The notes under the pieces are model-generated. The model worked only from the letters and a program-made list of their open reading frames with translations. It made no database searches and had not been told where the DNA came from. From Ramazzottius varieornatus (lineage: Eukaryota > Tardigrada > Eutardigrada > Parachela > Ramazzottiidae): DNA of 64,000 nucleotides. This document shows positions 35,311 through 45,824 of the stretch, piece by piece (positions within the stretch are counted from its first letter, which is position 1; each line of letters opens with the position of its first letter). The DNA lies in NCBI GenBank assembly GCA_001949185.1, contig BDGG01000002.1, positions 2,370,467 through 2,434,466 of the forward strand, in the 5' to 3' direction. Made by a program: the position numbers and the translations under genes.

Positions 35311-35724
35311 TTACCTGCACTCCACACTGTGTAGGACGGTACTTTATGCGAGTGAGAGCAATAATTGACAGTCTAACACAGGACGACCCAAGAGACAGGA
35401 GATCCTTTTTTACTGACCGAATGAATGAATGAATGAATGAAATGCAAATAAAAACCGAATGCTTCTTAGAATATGTACCTGGTTACTATCCATGCGTGAA
35501 CCGGGGGTGGGACACGTACGGGACATTCAGGTAACATATAATTTGAGAGCTAATTAGATGAAATTTCTCGCTGCTGACATACCATTTTTCTTCTACAAGA
35601 AGCAGTAAGCTGCATGCTCGTTCATGGTTCGTTACGTACACTTATAGTGCCTTGTTGTGGACTTGGACTTCAACCACACAGCAAAACGCTCCAGCCAGCC
35701 AGTTCATGGTCAGGGCGATTCGGT
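35311..35724. other. Intergenic, 3' UTR with (GAAT)n and promoter of the receptor gene
   Basis: Contains a short GAAT tetranucleotide run (about 35419-35440) and the AATAAA signal at 35447-35452. Otherwise nothing seen. Confidence 0.45.
35447..35452 (+). terminator. Poly(A) signal AATAAA of the monooxygenase gene
   Basis: Canonical hexamer 137 bases after the predicted stop codon at 35310. Confidence 0.55.
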
Positions 35725-38700
35725 ATGCATTCTTTTATCGCTTTGTGTTTGGTCGGACTATTTTCTTCCATTGCCGGCTCCCAAGTGAACGTGATTGGCG
35801 TTTATTATACCGGCCATAGTCCACAAAACAGATATCTCTCAACCGGGCCGGCATACGTATCCGCTTTGGAGAAAGCCAAAGTTTTGTACTCAGATGTCTA
35901 CCAGAATCTCAGCCTTCACACAGTCAACTATCCCGGAGGACTTGTCTCGTGCGCAGAGGGGGCGGTCCAGATCACGCTTGCGGCCGGAAATATCACAGCC
36001 TTCCTGAGGGCCCTAACGGGATTTCCAATCATTTTCACCTCGGGTACACTTCAACTTTCAACCCATTGGCGTTATGGATACTTGGTCTGACCCTCCAAAG
36101 TTGTTTCAGGCTGCAGCGCGGAAACGATGGCACTTGGAGATTTTGCCAGAGGTAACATTAATTACTGTAGCACACCTTTTTCGGTCCGCGACAGTGAAAC
36201 TGCGTGAACAATTCAGTGTCGAATGTACAAAATCTTTCTCGGTAAAGACAGTAGGTACTGCAGAAGTATCACCTGCCGATGACGTTAAGTTTCAGGTAAT
36301 GGTAAAGTACGATGACGAAAGCAGAAGGGCTGGAGTAGTCGATCGAATGTAAACATTCGAAATCAAGCTCAACCAGCAAAACGCCGCGTTGACGGTTACG
36401 TCATTGAGTTCGCCAAATTTCTATGATTGTCTCGTCGGCAGGTCTTACATCTGGGCAATATCTGTACACGCACGCTGAGGAAGTATGCCATAGACGCTTT
36501 TATTAGGCTCAGTTTTGACTGGCTATTCGAAACGTGACGTGTCACCACGCCTGATGCTTGTGTAGGGTGACGCAGAGGAGCTCGTGTGCGATCGTTTGAC
36601 CGCTCTGACTGATACACACTCGCAATGTTTGGACTGATGCTCAGAAGAGCTTTCCATAATGGCGCAAACTGCTGACTCACACAGCACTCTGGCAAGCTCT
36701 TCCGGGATCATCTCTTTGTGCCACTTGCCTAAATTGTTGGCAACGTTGTCTGTGCACTGTGCTTGCTGGCACAGAAACGTACGCCGTCGTACAACACTCG
36801 TTTGATACTGACCCCGTACATGCAATCGCGGCGGGCACAGCGGCGTTTTGAATTATTAAAAGTGGCTATAAAGTATGGGCCAGTAAGAAGTATGGACCAG
36901 GCGGAAAAGATGGCAAAGTAGACAATCAACCGTAGAAATTGCCGAAAAGTGCATTACAGCGAATTGTTCGCGTACGTACGTACCTCCCTGCCGCCGTTTC
37001 GGAATCGCCTGCCTAAACGCCCTCAGCGTGCGTGTACAGCCTAGAGCACGGAATCTGGCCGCATGCGCTGCACTGCACTGTAGCTGTGCTGTGCTGCAGC
37101 ACAGCTGCAATACGGAAATCGACGAGATTTGTGCAGCACAGCACAGCATGCAGCAGGAAGCCGAAGACTGCCGCGCAGATCCACGGACCAACACTTAACG
37201 TTGAAAGTTGTGCAGCACAGCGCAGCGTACAGCGACCTGGTAGCGTGCGCAGCACAGTTGCTGCGTAATTTTGAACCTGCGGCCCAGTGCTCTAGTACAG
37301 CCGCCCCTGAAACTGTTCGAAATCATGATATTAAATCTTCCCTTCGCGGGACCGCATGCTGCACTTCATCGTGACACCAGCGGGTACACAGGATTCTCAA
37401 AAATATCTGATTCTTAACCGGTATGCTTCATCCTCGCTTCAGAATGGAATTTGCCGCTGTTCTCGAAGTTAGTAAACTTCATTTCATTTTGGAAAACAAC
37501 GACCTGGGTCAATCTGGCAGCTCTACTAAAGAACAAAAGTTTAGTGTCGCAGGAGATACTCGGCTGAGCAATAAGCAGCGTTACCCCACAGTGGTGACCG
37601 CCGCAGGAACCGACCATACTAGCATGGCAACGGGAGTTTTGCAGTTTATGGACCAGTTTAAGTGGCGAACTGCTACCTTGATTTGCGACAGCCTGACGCA
37701 GTACCCTGGTCTTAGTACTTTTGTCATTACTTCCTGCACCAACCTGCGCATGCTGCAGCAGTCGCGACGGTCTGCATACAACTTTTTCAACCTGGATCTA
37801 AATTCCGCTGTAACTCAGGACTACACAACCTTCCTACAACAAGCCAAACTACAATCACGAAGTATGTAACTAGTCTGAGCTTTGAACAAGACGTTTATTG
37901 CTCTTTGATTTGGTCATATGTTGGTCTACCGATCATCTTGATTACAGTAGTCATTCTCGTAACTCATCCTAAAATCATGCGCGATATACTGGTAAGTTTA
38001 TCCACTATTATGTACAGCACATCCTACAGTGTTTACATTAATACGCGGAGATTAACCGTCAAAGGGGGTAGAATGGACAGCTGTGGCCCTTTTAATTCTA
38101 GCCAATCGCAATAGTTTGTTCGTATATTCGCTGACATTACTGGCCAAAATCTGGGTGACTGCGCCTGTCCATTCCACCCATGTCCGCGTATACTGTATAA
38201 GCTGGCAATGCAGTCAATAAAAGTGAATCCTTTTCTCGTTTGATTTTTCGTGTGTCCGTAGCTGGCTGCCTATGCGATGAACATGACCGACGGCGAGTAC
38301 GTAAGTAAATGACGCGCCTGCAGCCGACAGAGACCTACTGCGGTAGGGTTCGAACGAGAGCAAATATTTGCGCGAGATTCACTAATAGTCGTTTGCAGAT
38401 GTTTCTTGCCGCCATGAGCACCTCGGTGCCAACGAGAGGACCAATAACGTGGAAGTTCCAGGATGGTGAAGATAAGGTGTGCTAGTTGATTTTCAAGTCT
38501 GATTTTCGTGTTCGGGACGTGGGCAAACGAGCAAACGGGCAGAACGTTAATCCTCATCTCAGCTGGCGCAAGTTTTCATTGTGACTGGCTGGAGGTGCGC
38601 CACTTAGGAGAACGGTCTGGATCAACACATTTGCCCATGTCCCATTCTGCTGAGATTATCAGCTGGACGCCGCTGAAACGGACGCAAAGATTTCTGACGT

Positions 38701-41419
38701 TGGATAATCTTGCAGGTGGCGTTCGAGGCGTTCAAGAGCGTCATCACATACAGTAACATCGATCCGAACTGGAGAGAAGTCACTGACTGGACAGATCAGA
38801 TTGCTAGTACTGCGAGCACGCGTTTCAACCTGACTCTACCTAACGAACACAAGGTACGGTACCGGCGAAGCAAATTGTAATGAAATGCAGCCTTGTTAAA
38901 TTTGCCACAAAACCCGGGATTTCGCTGTGTTCCTAGTACAACGACTTTGCGATATCGGCATTTGAGATAATGCTGGCCTCAGCGGAAGTAAGGAAGACTG
39001 TTATCTGTCAGACTCCATGGTCAAACTTTTGGTGATAGGTCCTTCAGTCGGTTTATCTGGAAACCGATCTCGACGGAAAGAGATTCGCCCAGCTTTTCTG
39101 GAACAGAACGTTTCAATTCCCATCTCGAAACCTGACAATCGGTCCATACGGTGTGTATCCAAGTTTGATTGTGACCTCCGCTCTGTTGGGCTTAAGTACA
39201 GCTTTGGTCACCTGTGCTGTTTAGCTGCAGACCTTAACCGTAGCTCACAACACTTTGGGGCAGTAGGAAGTTTACATTAGACGGAAAAGACGGCAGATCA
39301 AAATTCAACCATAGAAAATTGTCAAAAAGTGCATTGGTAGGAATCGCACGCGTACGTGCTCGTTTCCGTCACGCTGTTTCGGAATCTCCTGGTCCAACTT
39401 TTTACTGCCCCAAACTTCGCCTTCATGCATGTAACAGTGTTGTTTTACTACGACTTTCCGAGTTTAACTTCTACTTACTGTTAATTAAAACTCCCCAAAA
39501 CTGCCAACTTTTAATTACTCCCGGCGCCAAACTTGAGGAGTGGAACTTTTGCTTAATTAAAAGTCCGCGGTTTCCCGAATTAAATTTTCACGGACCATTC
39601 ACGGACCATTTTCGAAAATTTTAGTTCATGCAAACGGCTCATCTTTGGCCGACATCGTTCCACCTAGTTTGCATAAAGCAAACCATGCAATGCTCTGAGA
39701 CGAACCTTTAAACAGAAGGCAAAAATATCAGCATAGAAATTCCAAGCAACAAATCGATAACATTTTGTACGACACATTGCAGAGTTTTCGTACTGTAGCT
39801 ATATTGTGCTGTACTACACACTGTACTGTACTGTACTGTACTGTACTGAACTGTACTGTACTATACTATACTGTACTGAACTGTACTGTACTATACTATA
39901 CTGTAGCTGCAGTGCCAGTGGGAGCAAGCGAAACGGTAATCATGTCTAGGGCATACCATAGACGAACATGCAGACAGTGGGTCTGTTCAGACAAGGTCCG
40001 GAACCGACGCACTGTACGTCATTTAAAAATTTGCGATGAAGTCACGGTTTTGCTAATTGAATATCCGAACTATCTTTCGCTTAGTAAAATTGCTGTACTG
40101 CGTAAAAATACAGTGCTCCGTTCTTTTACTTTTTTGTTTTACCACAGCCTGCTGGTCGACTTCAAATTACTTTAAATTGGTCAGTAAAAGTCAGACTGGG
40201 GAACCGCTAATTTTGATTAGCATAGTAAAAGTCGAAAAAGCCGGTTTCGAGGTAGTTCTTCTAATTTTACTAATCAAAACAGCACTGGCATGTAAATGCA
40301 CTATGCCGATCTGCGCCTGGCACAGCGGATCGCAACCTCTACACGCGCGACGGGAAATTATGGGGCCAGTAAAAAAAACATTTCGCTACGGCGGTACGGA
40401 AGCACGTACGTACACGACTGATTCGTAGTAATGCACTTTTTGACACTTTTCTACCGTTGAAATTCCATTTTGCCGTCTTTTCCCATAATCTTTACTTGCC
40501 CCGTAATTTCTTGTCGGGCGTGTACGTGTTTAGTGTAACGAGTGGGTGGAGTCAAATCGCTGTGCTAATCGAAACCGCTCAGCTAATACCAGATAGAGGA
40601 CATGATTCCACCGTTCCTGTTTCTGGGACGTAGCTATGTGGTTATATTTCTAGGCGCACAGCAGTACCTCGCTTGGTTTTTCGTCCCCTGAGTAGACAAA
40701 CTTATCTCCCAGTGCTATAGATAGGTTTTCGAATGAGGAGAAGTTTAGAATCGAAGAAACGGATCTTGGGAGGAAGAGGGATTTGACTAACGTTGGAAAG
40801 CCTAAATTTGTATCAACCGGCGTACGGTGAGAAATGAATCAAACGTTGACAATAATGCTCAAACGTTTTGAAGCCGCTAGGATTACGTCCCAAAAATGGG
40901 TACGGCAGACTTATGTCCTCTATTGCTCTACCTCGTACTGATAACTATTATCTATTAATATCAACTTCTCCAATTGCAGGAACACGTGTGGTGGACGTTG
41001 TATTTTCCCGTCTCAACATTACATCTGGGGGGATCGAGGTACAATTAGTAGTTTCTCCACAGCCTATATTCTACAGTACATCTTAAACAAACCGTGTACC
41101 ATGACCGTTTTATTGTTGTTCAGGAAAACTGGCGGTATGGAGCCACAAGGAAAACCATAGTAGCGACCAGTACGAGGGCCGCATCTTGGCCCTGGACAGG
41201 TGGCGCTCCACCGCTCGATCATCCGCCATGCGGATACCGGGGAGAACTGTGCAGCGCAACAAGTACGTGCTGTAACCTGCAGGTACCCCCATTCCAATTG
41301 GATGTACACAAGCAGTTTCGTTTCCCATAGCTCGTGCTTTTGCCGCCGAGGTCCCCGCGGTCGTAGCAGCTATGGCACTTACAGCTCTGGTGTGCTCCAT
41401 ATGCTGTTATCTTAAGTAA
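35725..41419 (+). CDS. ANF/natriuretic-peptide-type receptor, extracellular domain plus membrane span
   Basis: Twelve exons (35725-36043, 36110-36151, 37553-37861, 37948-37991, 38262-38300, 38399-38476, 38716-38853, 38937-38987, 39048-39150, 40980-41038, 41124-41262, 41331-41419) total 1410 nt, 469 residues. A signal peptide (MHSFIALCLVGLFSSIAGS) precedes the type 1 periplasmic-binding-like receptor domain: TSGCSAETMALGDFARG, DTRLSNKQRYPTVV, FMDQFKWRTATLI, DWTDQIAS, SVYLETDLDGKRF, WRYGATRKTIV and WPWTGGAPPLDHPPCGYRGE, the last being the juxtamembrane W-P-x-G-x-P-x-P-x-CG-x-x-G-E block of receptor guanylate cyclases. A membrane helix (about 446-467, VPAVVAAMALTALVCSICC) ends the frame at YLK, stop. 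No kinase-homology or cyclase exon was found before the P450 genes, so it resembles a clearance-type (NPR-C-like) or truncated receptor. Introns 2 and 9 are long (1.4 and 1.8 kb) and full of repeats. Confidence 0.8.
36875..37012 (+). mobile_element. GGGGCCAGTAA-family MITE, partial copy in receptor intron 2
   Basis: Contains gggccagtaagaagtatgg, gcggaaaagatggcaaa, aaccgtagaaattgccgaaaa and cgtacgtacg, in the same order as the copies at 39255 and 40364. Confidence 0.6.
37050..37290. repeat. Cluster of GCAGCACAGC / GCTGTGCTGC palindromic units
   Basis: At least five GCAGCACAGC-like words in both orientations in 240 bases (e.g. gctgtgctgcagcacagc at 37085-37102), in receptor intron 2. The origin is unknown; it could form hairpins. 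Confidence 0.7.
38556..38612. repeat. GTGGCGCAC hairpin repeat (receptor intron 6)
   Basis: CAGCTGGCGCAAG..GTGACTGGCTGG..AGGTGCGCCACTTAGGAG. Confidence 0.7.
39255..39412 (+). mobile_element. GGGGCAGTAA-family MITE, near-complete copy in receptor intron 9
   Basis: Left end TTGGGGCAGTAGGAAGTTTA, right end ACTTTTTACTGCCCCAAA, so both ends are present in inverted orientation. The interior shares cggaaaagacggc, attcaacc and gtgcattg with the other copies. Confidence 0.75.
39815..39905. repeat. Pentanucleotide microsatellite (ACTGT/ACTAT)n
   Basis: A long run of CTGTA, CTGAA and CTATA units, interrupted twice, in receptor intron 9. Confidence 0.95.
40364..40503 (-). mobile_element. GGGGCCAGTAA-family MITE, inverted copy in receptor intron 9
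   Basis: Left end GGGGCCAGTAAA, right end TTTACTTGCCCC. The interior (gcactttttgacacttttctaccgttg.. and tttgccgtcttttcc) is the inverse of the copy at 39255. Confidence 0.75.
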
Positions 41420-42382
41420 GTAAGCCACCTAAATTGCTTCTTACAGTGAAGCACCAAACGTTCTTAAAGTTTTGCGGCAAGAAACCGAAGGAAGAAAATG
41501 GATTTCATGGTGTGCTAAAGTGTGAGAATCAAGAATTTATATGGGGAAAACGGCCACCTCAATTGACTTAGCAATCAGTTCACAGCGGAAATTTGACTGA
41601 ACGAGAGTCTGTGTAAAATGTTTTCGTCTGAGCAATCAAGGCTTCAATCAAACCAGTCAGCGAGAGGCAGGAAACGGGCAGCCTAGGGAACTGCGGTTCT
41701 CGTCACTTGCCTTTTGGCACAGTGACGAAAATCAGTCAGGGTGAAAGGCGTGCGGCAAAATATAGGCACGATCGCGGTTAATTTTCTGGCACAGCCCTGA
41801 CGACGATTTCGCCTTTCTTTTTCATATGGCTTCATATGGCTCACCATGAAATTTTCGACGGTTTTCGGTTTCTCGGCGCAGTACTTATAGTCCGTTTGGC
41901 GCATAAGTATTCGAACTTTAGAAGTGATCTTCAACTGGCTGTACACTGTACAGGAGACTCAAAGCTGACAGTTCTGCTGGCTGGTGGTTAATATGTGATG
42001 AGCATCTCGTGACTGCCGTCTTGCCGAAATCTACCAAACTGGACTTATCCTTTTCCTAACACATCCCGCGTGAGGTCTCTAGATGCCAGCTACCGCACAC
42101 CAGCACTATAAAGCGTGCACCATAAATAGCGAATACTGCACGACCCATGTTCCGGGCGCGTATGTCGGAAATGATCGGAACTTTCATCCCGAAAGACTGC
42201 TATATGCGTGAGGGTGAACTGCCGACACCCGACAGCTGGCAGTGGTGGTTACGTAACATTTCGGAACGTTAATGCAGTAGGGCTGAACGATTAGCGCCTT
42301 ATGTTTCTCTTTGACGATTGTACGTATAAAAATAATGGACCAAAGTTATTGAGATGACGTTGATCCAGATTAGAAAGGGTTA
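41420..42382. other. Intergenic; possible extra receptor exon
   Basis: Holds a frame that could extend the receptor (41447-41518) if a 31-nt intron were used (see findings). No other gene recognised. Confidence 0.4.
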
Positions 42383-43236
42383 CTATAGAAGTGACTCGCA
42401 CTGAAGCCTGGAGGATGACTGAACGCTTGTTCCCGCTCCAAGTCCCAAAATACCCTTGTTTTTGTCTGAAAGATGAACATGAACAGTAGAAGGCGCCACT
42501 TTTCGGTAGAACAATGAAGCGATACACAGCAACACAGATTTGACTTCGACAACGCGAATATGATGATCGAAACAGAACTTTCGAAATTTGCGTAGGCCGT
42601 AATCATAGGTTCGTCTCGTGGAAGGAGAAATATGGCCTTTTAAGAGCTTTTTGGCAGTGACTTCGAGCTTCATTTTGCACGCAGGTAGGCAGAATGAAGT
42701 GGGGTAAAGCGATCGGGAAGGAGAGAAGATCTCGGGTTAGCAGAAGGAGCAAGAGAGCGGAAACGAGAGAGATCGTTACGAGAAAGAGCTTCAGCGACGC
42801 CATTGTCTACACCAGAAAGATGAAAAAGGCGAATAACAAAATTGTGGGTGGCCGAGATGGAAACGATCTCACGAAGTAAATGGAGGACGGCGCGGCTTGA
42901 TGAGCCTAATTTGCTGAAGGCTTGGACTGCGCCCAGATTATCACACTGGAAGGATATTTGTCGCTTGGTGAAAGATGAGCTCCATAAAGAACAGGCAAAC
43001 ACGATCGGTATTAATTCAAGAAACTCAATACTGAAGGAAGCAAAGAGGACCCAGCTGGGCCAACGAAGACTGAACCATTCACCATCAAAGTACCCGCCGC
43101 AGCCAAGGGTTGCGGTGGCGTCAGTAAAGAGATTGATGGTGGAAGATTGTAACAAAATGCGAGGAGCTCGCAGAAAGAAGAATGAATCGAGAGATAACTT
43201 GGTGAATCGATGGCCATGGTCAAGAATGGCTGACAC
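42383..43236 (-). mobile_element. DIRS-like retrotransposon remnant: RNase H plus start of a tyrosine recombinase
   Basis: Minus-strand frame 43236-42670 encodes an RNase H domain of retroelement type: LFTDATATLGCGGYF, FSIEFLELIPIVFAC, FQCDNLGAVQAF and LSGVDNGVAEALSR carry the expected acidic residues. It ends in a stop that overlaps, as ATGA at 42673-42670, the start of a second frame (42673-42383) with SPSTRRTYDYGLRKFRKFC and LLCIASLFY, the N-terminal core-binding part of a phage-type recombinase as in DIRS elements. The catalytic recombinase domain and the reverse transcriptase are missing, so this is a fragment, truncated on both sides. Confidence 0.75.
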
Positions 43237-43876
43237 ATACGTTCACATCGAATGCGTACGAGGAGAAATATGAGAAGGAAAAATCTGAGGAGGAGGAAGT
43301 CGCTCCATAGTTAACCGAAAATAAGTTTCCTTATTTTCTATTTTGCAATCTTTGGAATCGGACGACGGGATCGGCAGATATGGTGAATTAAAGGAAGACT
43401 ATGGGGTGTCGATGAATAATGACCGTGACTGTAGTGGGCGTAGCTAACCAATAACTTTACTCGACTGGCCTTTTGTCTCAGTATTAACCTTTATACAGTC
43501 CGCCACTGGGTTAGTTAGACTAGGTACTGTAATTTTGTCGGCTGTGCATTTAGATCGCGACGGAAGTGACTAATTCCATGGCAGCGCAAGCCATGAGCAT
43601 GCAGTCTGGCGACAAGGGATTTCGCTTGGCAGACTCCTGATCAGATTTCCGACCTTTGAACCATTGGGTTAGAATACGAACAGATTGAACCCTGTGCTGG
43701 CCATTACAAAGTGTGAGTTTTATGTAAACTGTGTGACTGAAAGCCGTGTACGCCTGCTGAACTTTCTGACTTGAAACAAGGGCCGACTTAGCTAATCAGA
43801 ATTGCTGTAGCTGGTTGGTGAGTTGGTTGTCTGCTCGTTTCTGGGCTGACCAGCATTTCAGCTAAAATCCTGCAGG
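43237..43876. other. Intergenic, upstream of the P450 pair
   Basis: Possible 5' remains of the DIRS element and the promoter of the first P450. No gene seen. Confidence 0.4.
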
Positions 43877-45824
43877 ATGATTGCATTTGTATTGGGTGTG
43901 TTCGCTTTGCTGACCGCCGCGTGTTATTGGTGGGCCAGCAACTCATCTGGCAACAATTTGAACAATTTTCCGCCAGGACCTCCGGGATTACCCATCGTCG
44001 GTAATCTCTTTCTCTTTGCGACTTCTTCACGGCATACGGTCCTTCGGCAATATGGAGTCAAATTCGGCGGAATATTTAGCACCATAACCGGAACTCAGTA
44101 AGTAGGGCCACAACTCTTCCTGCTCACCGTTTTTGTTCTAGTTTCTTTCAGGCGTGTCGTGTGGGTTACTTCATACAAACTATTCCGCGAAGCCATGATC
44201 GATCGCACGTGGGGATTTGCAGGCCGTCCAGATTCGATATTCTTCAAAGACCAGTCCACCATCAACCATCCAGGTTTTAACGTTCACATACTTGATATGC
44301 AAAATCGGCAAATCTTCTTATGCAGATTGCAGTTTTGGTTTACTGATGCTAGTCTGGCCGACCGAAACAATCGATGAAATGTGTGTGACATATGTTCGCG
44401 TTTCCGATATAGGTATCATAGCGAGTGGAGTTGAGGAGTCCTCCAAAGCTGTGCGGAAGTTCGCCCTGATCACTCTTCGCAGCCTAGGCTTCGGCAAGCG
44501 TTGCATGCAAGATTGTATTCTTCAAGAAGCCGAGAACGTAATCACAGAGTTTCGCGAAAAGAAGGGCGAACCTTTCAACCCGAGGAACGTTGTTGCATTA
44601 GCTACAGCCAACGTGATTGCTTCGATTACGCTCGGAAAAACTTTTAAATATGGTGAGAACGACCAAACGGTTGATTCATAATGTTGCATCCCGTTCTCAA
44701 GCATAAAGCTTTATTCGTGAAATCTTATTATGGTCAGGCGATGAAGGAATGATCGTGGTAACAGAGAAAATTAATCTCGGCATCAAACAAATTCTGATCG
44801 CGGCCCGTGATAAAACGTTTCCATTCATGAAGTACCTGCCCAACAGTGGACGAACAATCATGGCGGAAATCTTCTACTCCATAAAAGGCTTCCTCAACAA
44901 AATCATCGACGATCATCGAACCACGCATGTTCCTAACGAGCCCAGAGACTTTATCGATGCTTGGCTGGACCAAAACTCACAGGTCGATAAAACCGCCGAC
45001 TCGATATACTCCTCGGAACGTCTCCCAAATGTCCTTATCGATCTTTTTGCCGGTGGTTTTGAAACCACCGCCACCACGTTTCAATGGTAACTATTCCTGC
45101 AGAGCTGAACAAGACTGGTTTATACGCAGGTGGTCTTTGCAGGTTGTTCGCCATGATGTTGCACTACCCGGAAGTCCAAAAAAAGATTCATGAAGAACTC
45201 GATCGAGTGGTGGGCGCCAGCGCAGAAGTAACTCTTGATCAGCGGGAGGCACTGGTGTACACGGAGGCCGTGATTCTGGAAACCCTTCGAGTCTACCCTC
45301 TAATTCCTTTCGCTGTACCACATCAAGCTACAGAGGACACAATGCTTGGTGGCTACGTGATACCGAAAGGTACACCTATACTGTTTGCGTAGAGAATAGG
45401 TCCGGTGTATCACTCACCGGCCCGATATGGAATGTGCCAAGCATGTCAGGCTGTTTCGCTTATCGATGGATGAACTGACCGTCGACACGCGGAATATTTT
45501 TCAGGTACTCAAGTGATGATGCATTTGTACTCCGTTCACCACGACCCAGAATTATGGGAGGATGTAGAAGACTTCAAGCCCGAACGGTTCATAAAGGATG
45601 GAAAAATCGTAGTTCCCGAATACTTCGTCCCGTTCGGCGCCGGCAGACGTTCGTGCATTGGCGAACAACTGGCCCGCAAAGAACTTTTCCTAGTGTTCGC
45701 TAATGTACTCTCCAACTTCAAGCTGGAGCTGCCCTCTGGGGCGCAACTTCCTTCCCTAGAACTGATGCAGGCTGTTGTTCTGTATCCCAAACCTTTCGAC
45801 ATTGTTGCAAAATCCAGAAAGTGA
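43877..45824 (+). CDS. Cytochrome P450, CYP2 clan (copy 1)
   Basis: Six exons (43877-44097, 44152-44273, 44413-44652, 44738-45086, 45143-45369, 45505-45824) give 492 residues, normal for a microsomal P450. Residues 1-20 are a membrane anchor (MIAFVLGVFALLTAACYWW), followed by the Pro-rich hinge FPPGPPGLPIVG, I-helix AGGFETT (299-305), K-helix ETLR (357-360), FKPERF, and the haem loop FGAGRRSCIG with thiolate ligand Cys437. All hallmark residues are intact, so an active monooxygenase is expected; the substrate is unknown. It is the tandem paralogue of the gene at 48.0-50.3 kb: the last four exons have identical lengths (240, 349, 227, 320). Confidence 0.93.

Noticed and set aside
39765-39905. 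Open frame with repeated CTVLYYTVLNCTV
   Set aside because: It is the translation of a pentanucleotide microsatellite.
41263-41282. 20-nt intron before the receptor membrane span
   Set aside because: Too short to splice; a 68-nt intron (41263-41330) with a good pyrimidine tract restores the same frame.
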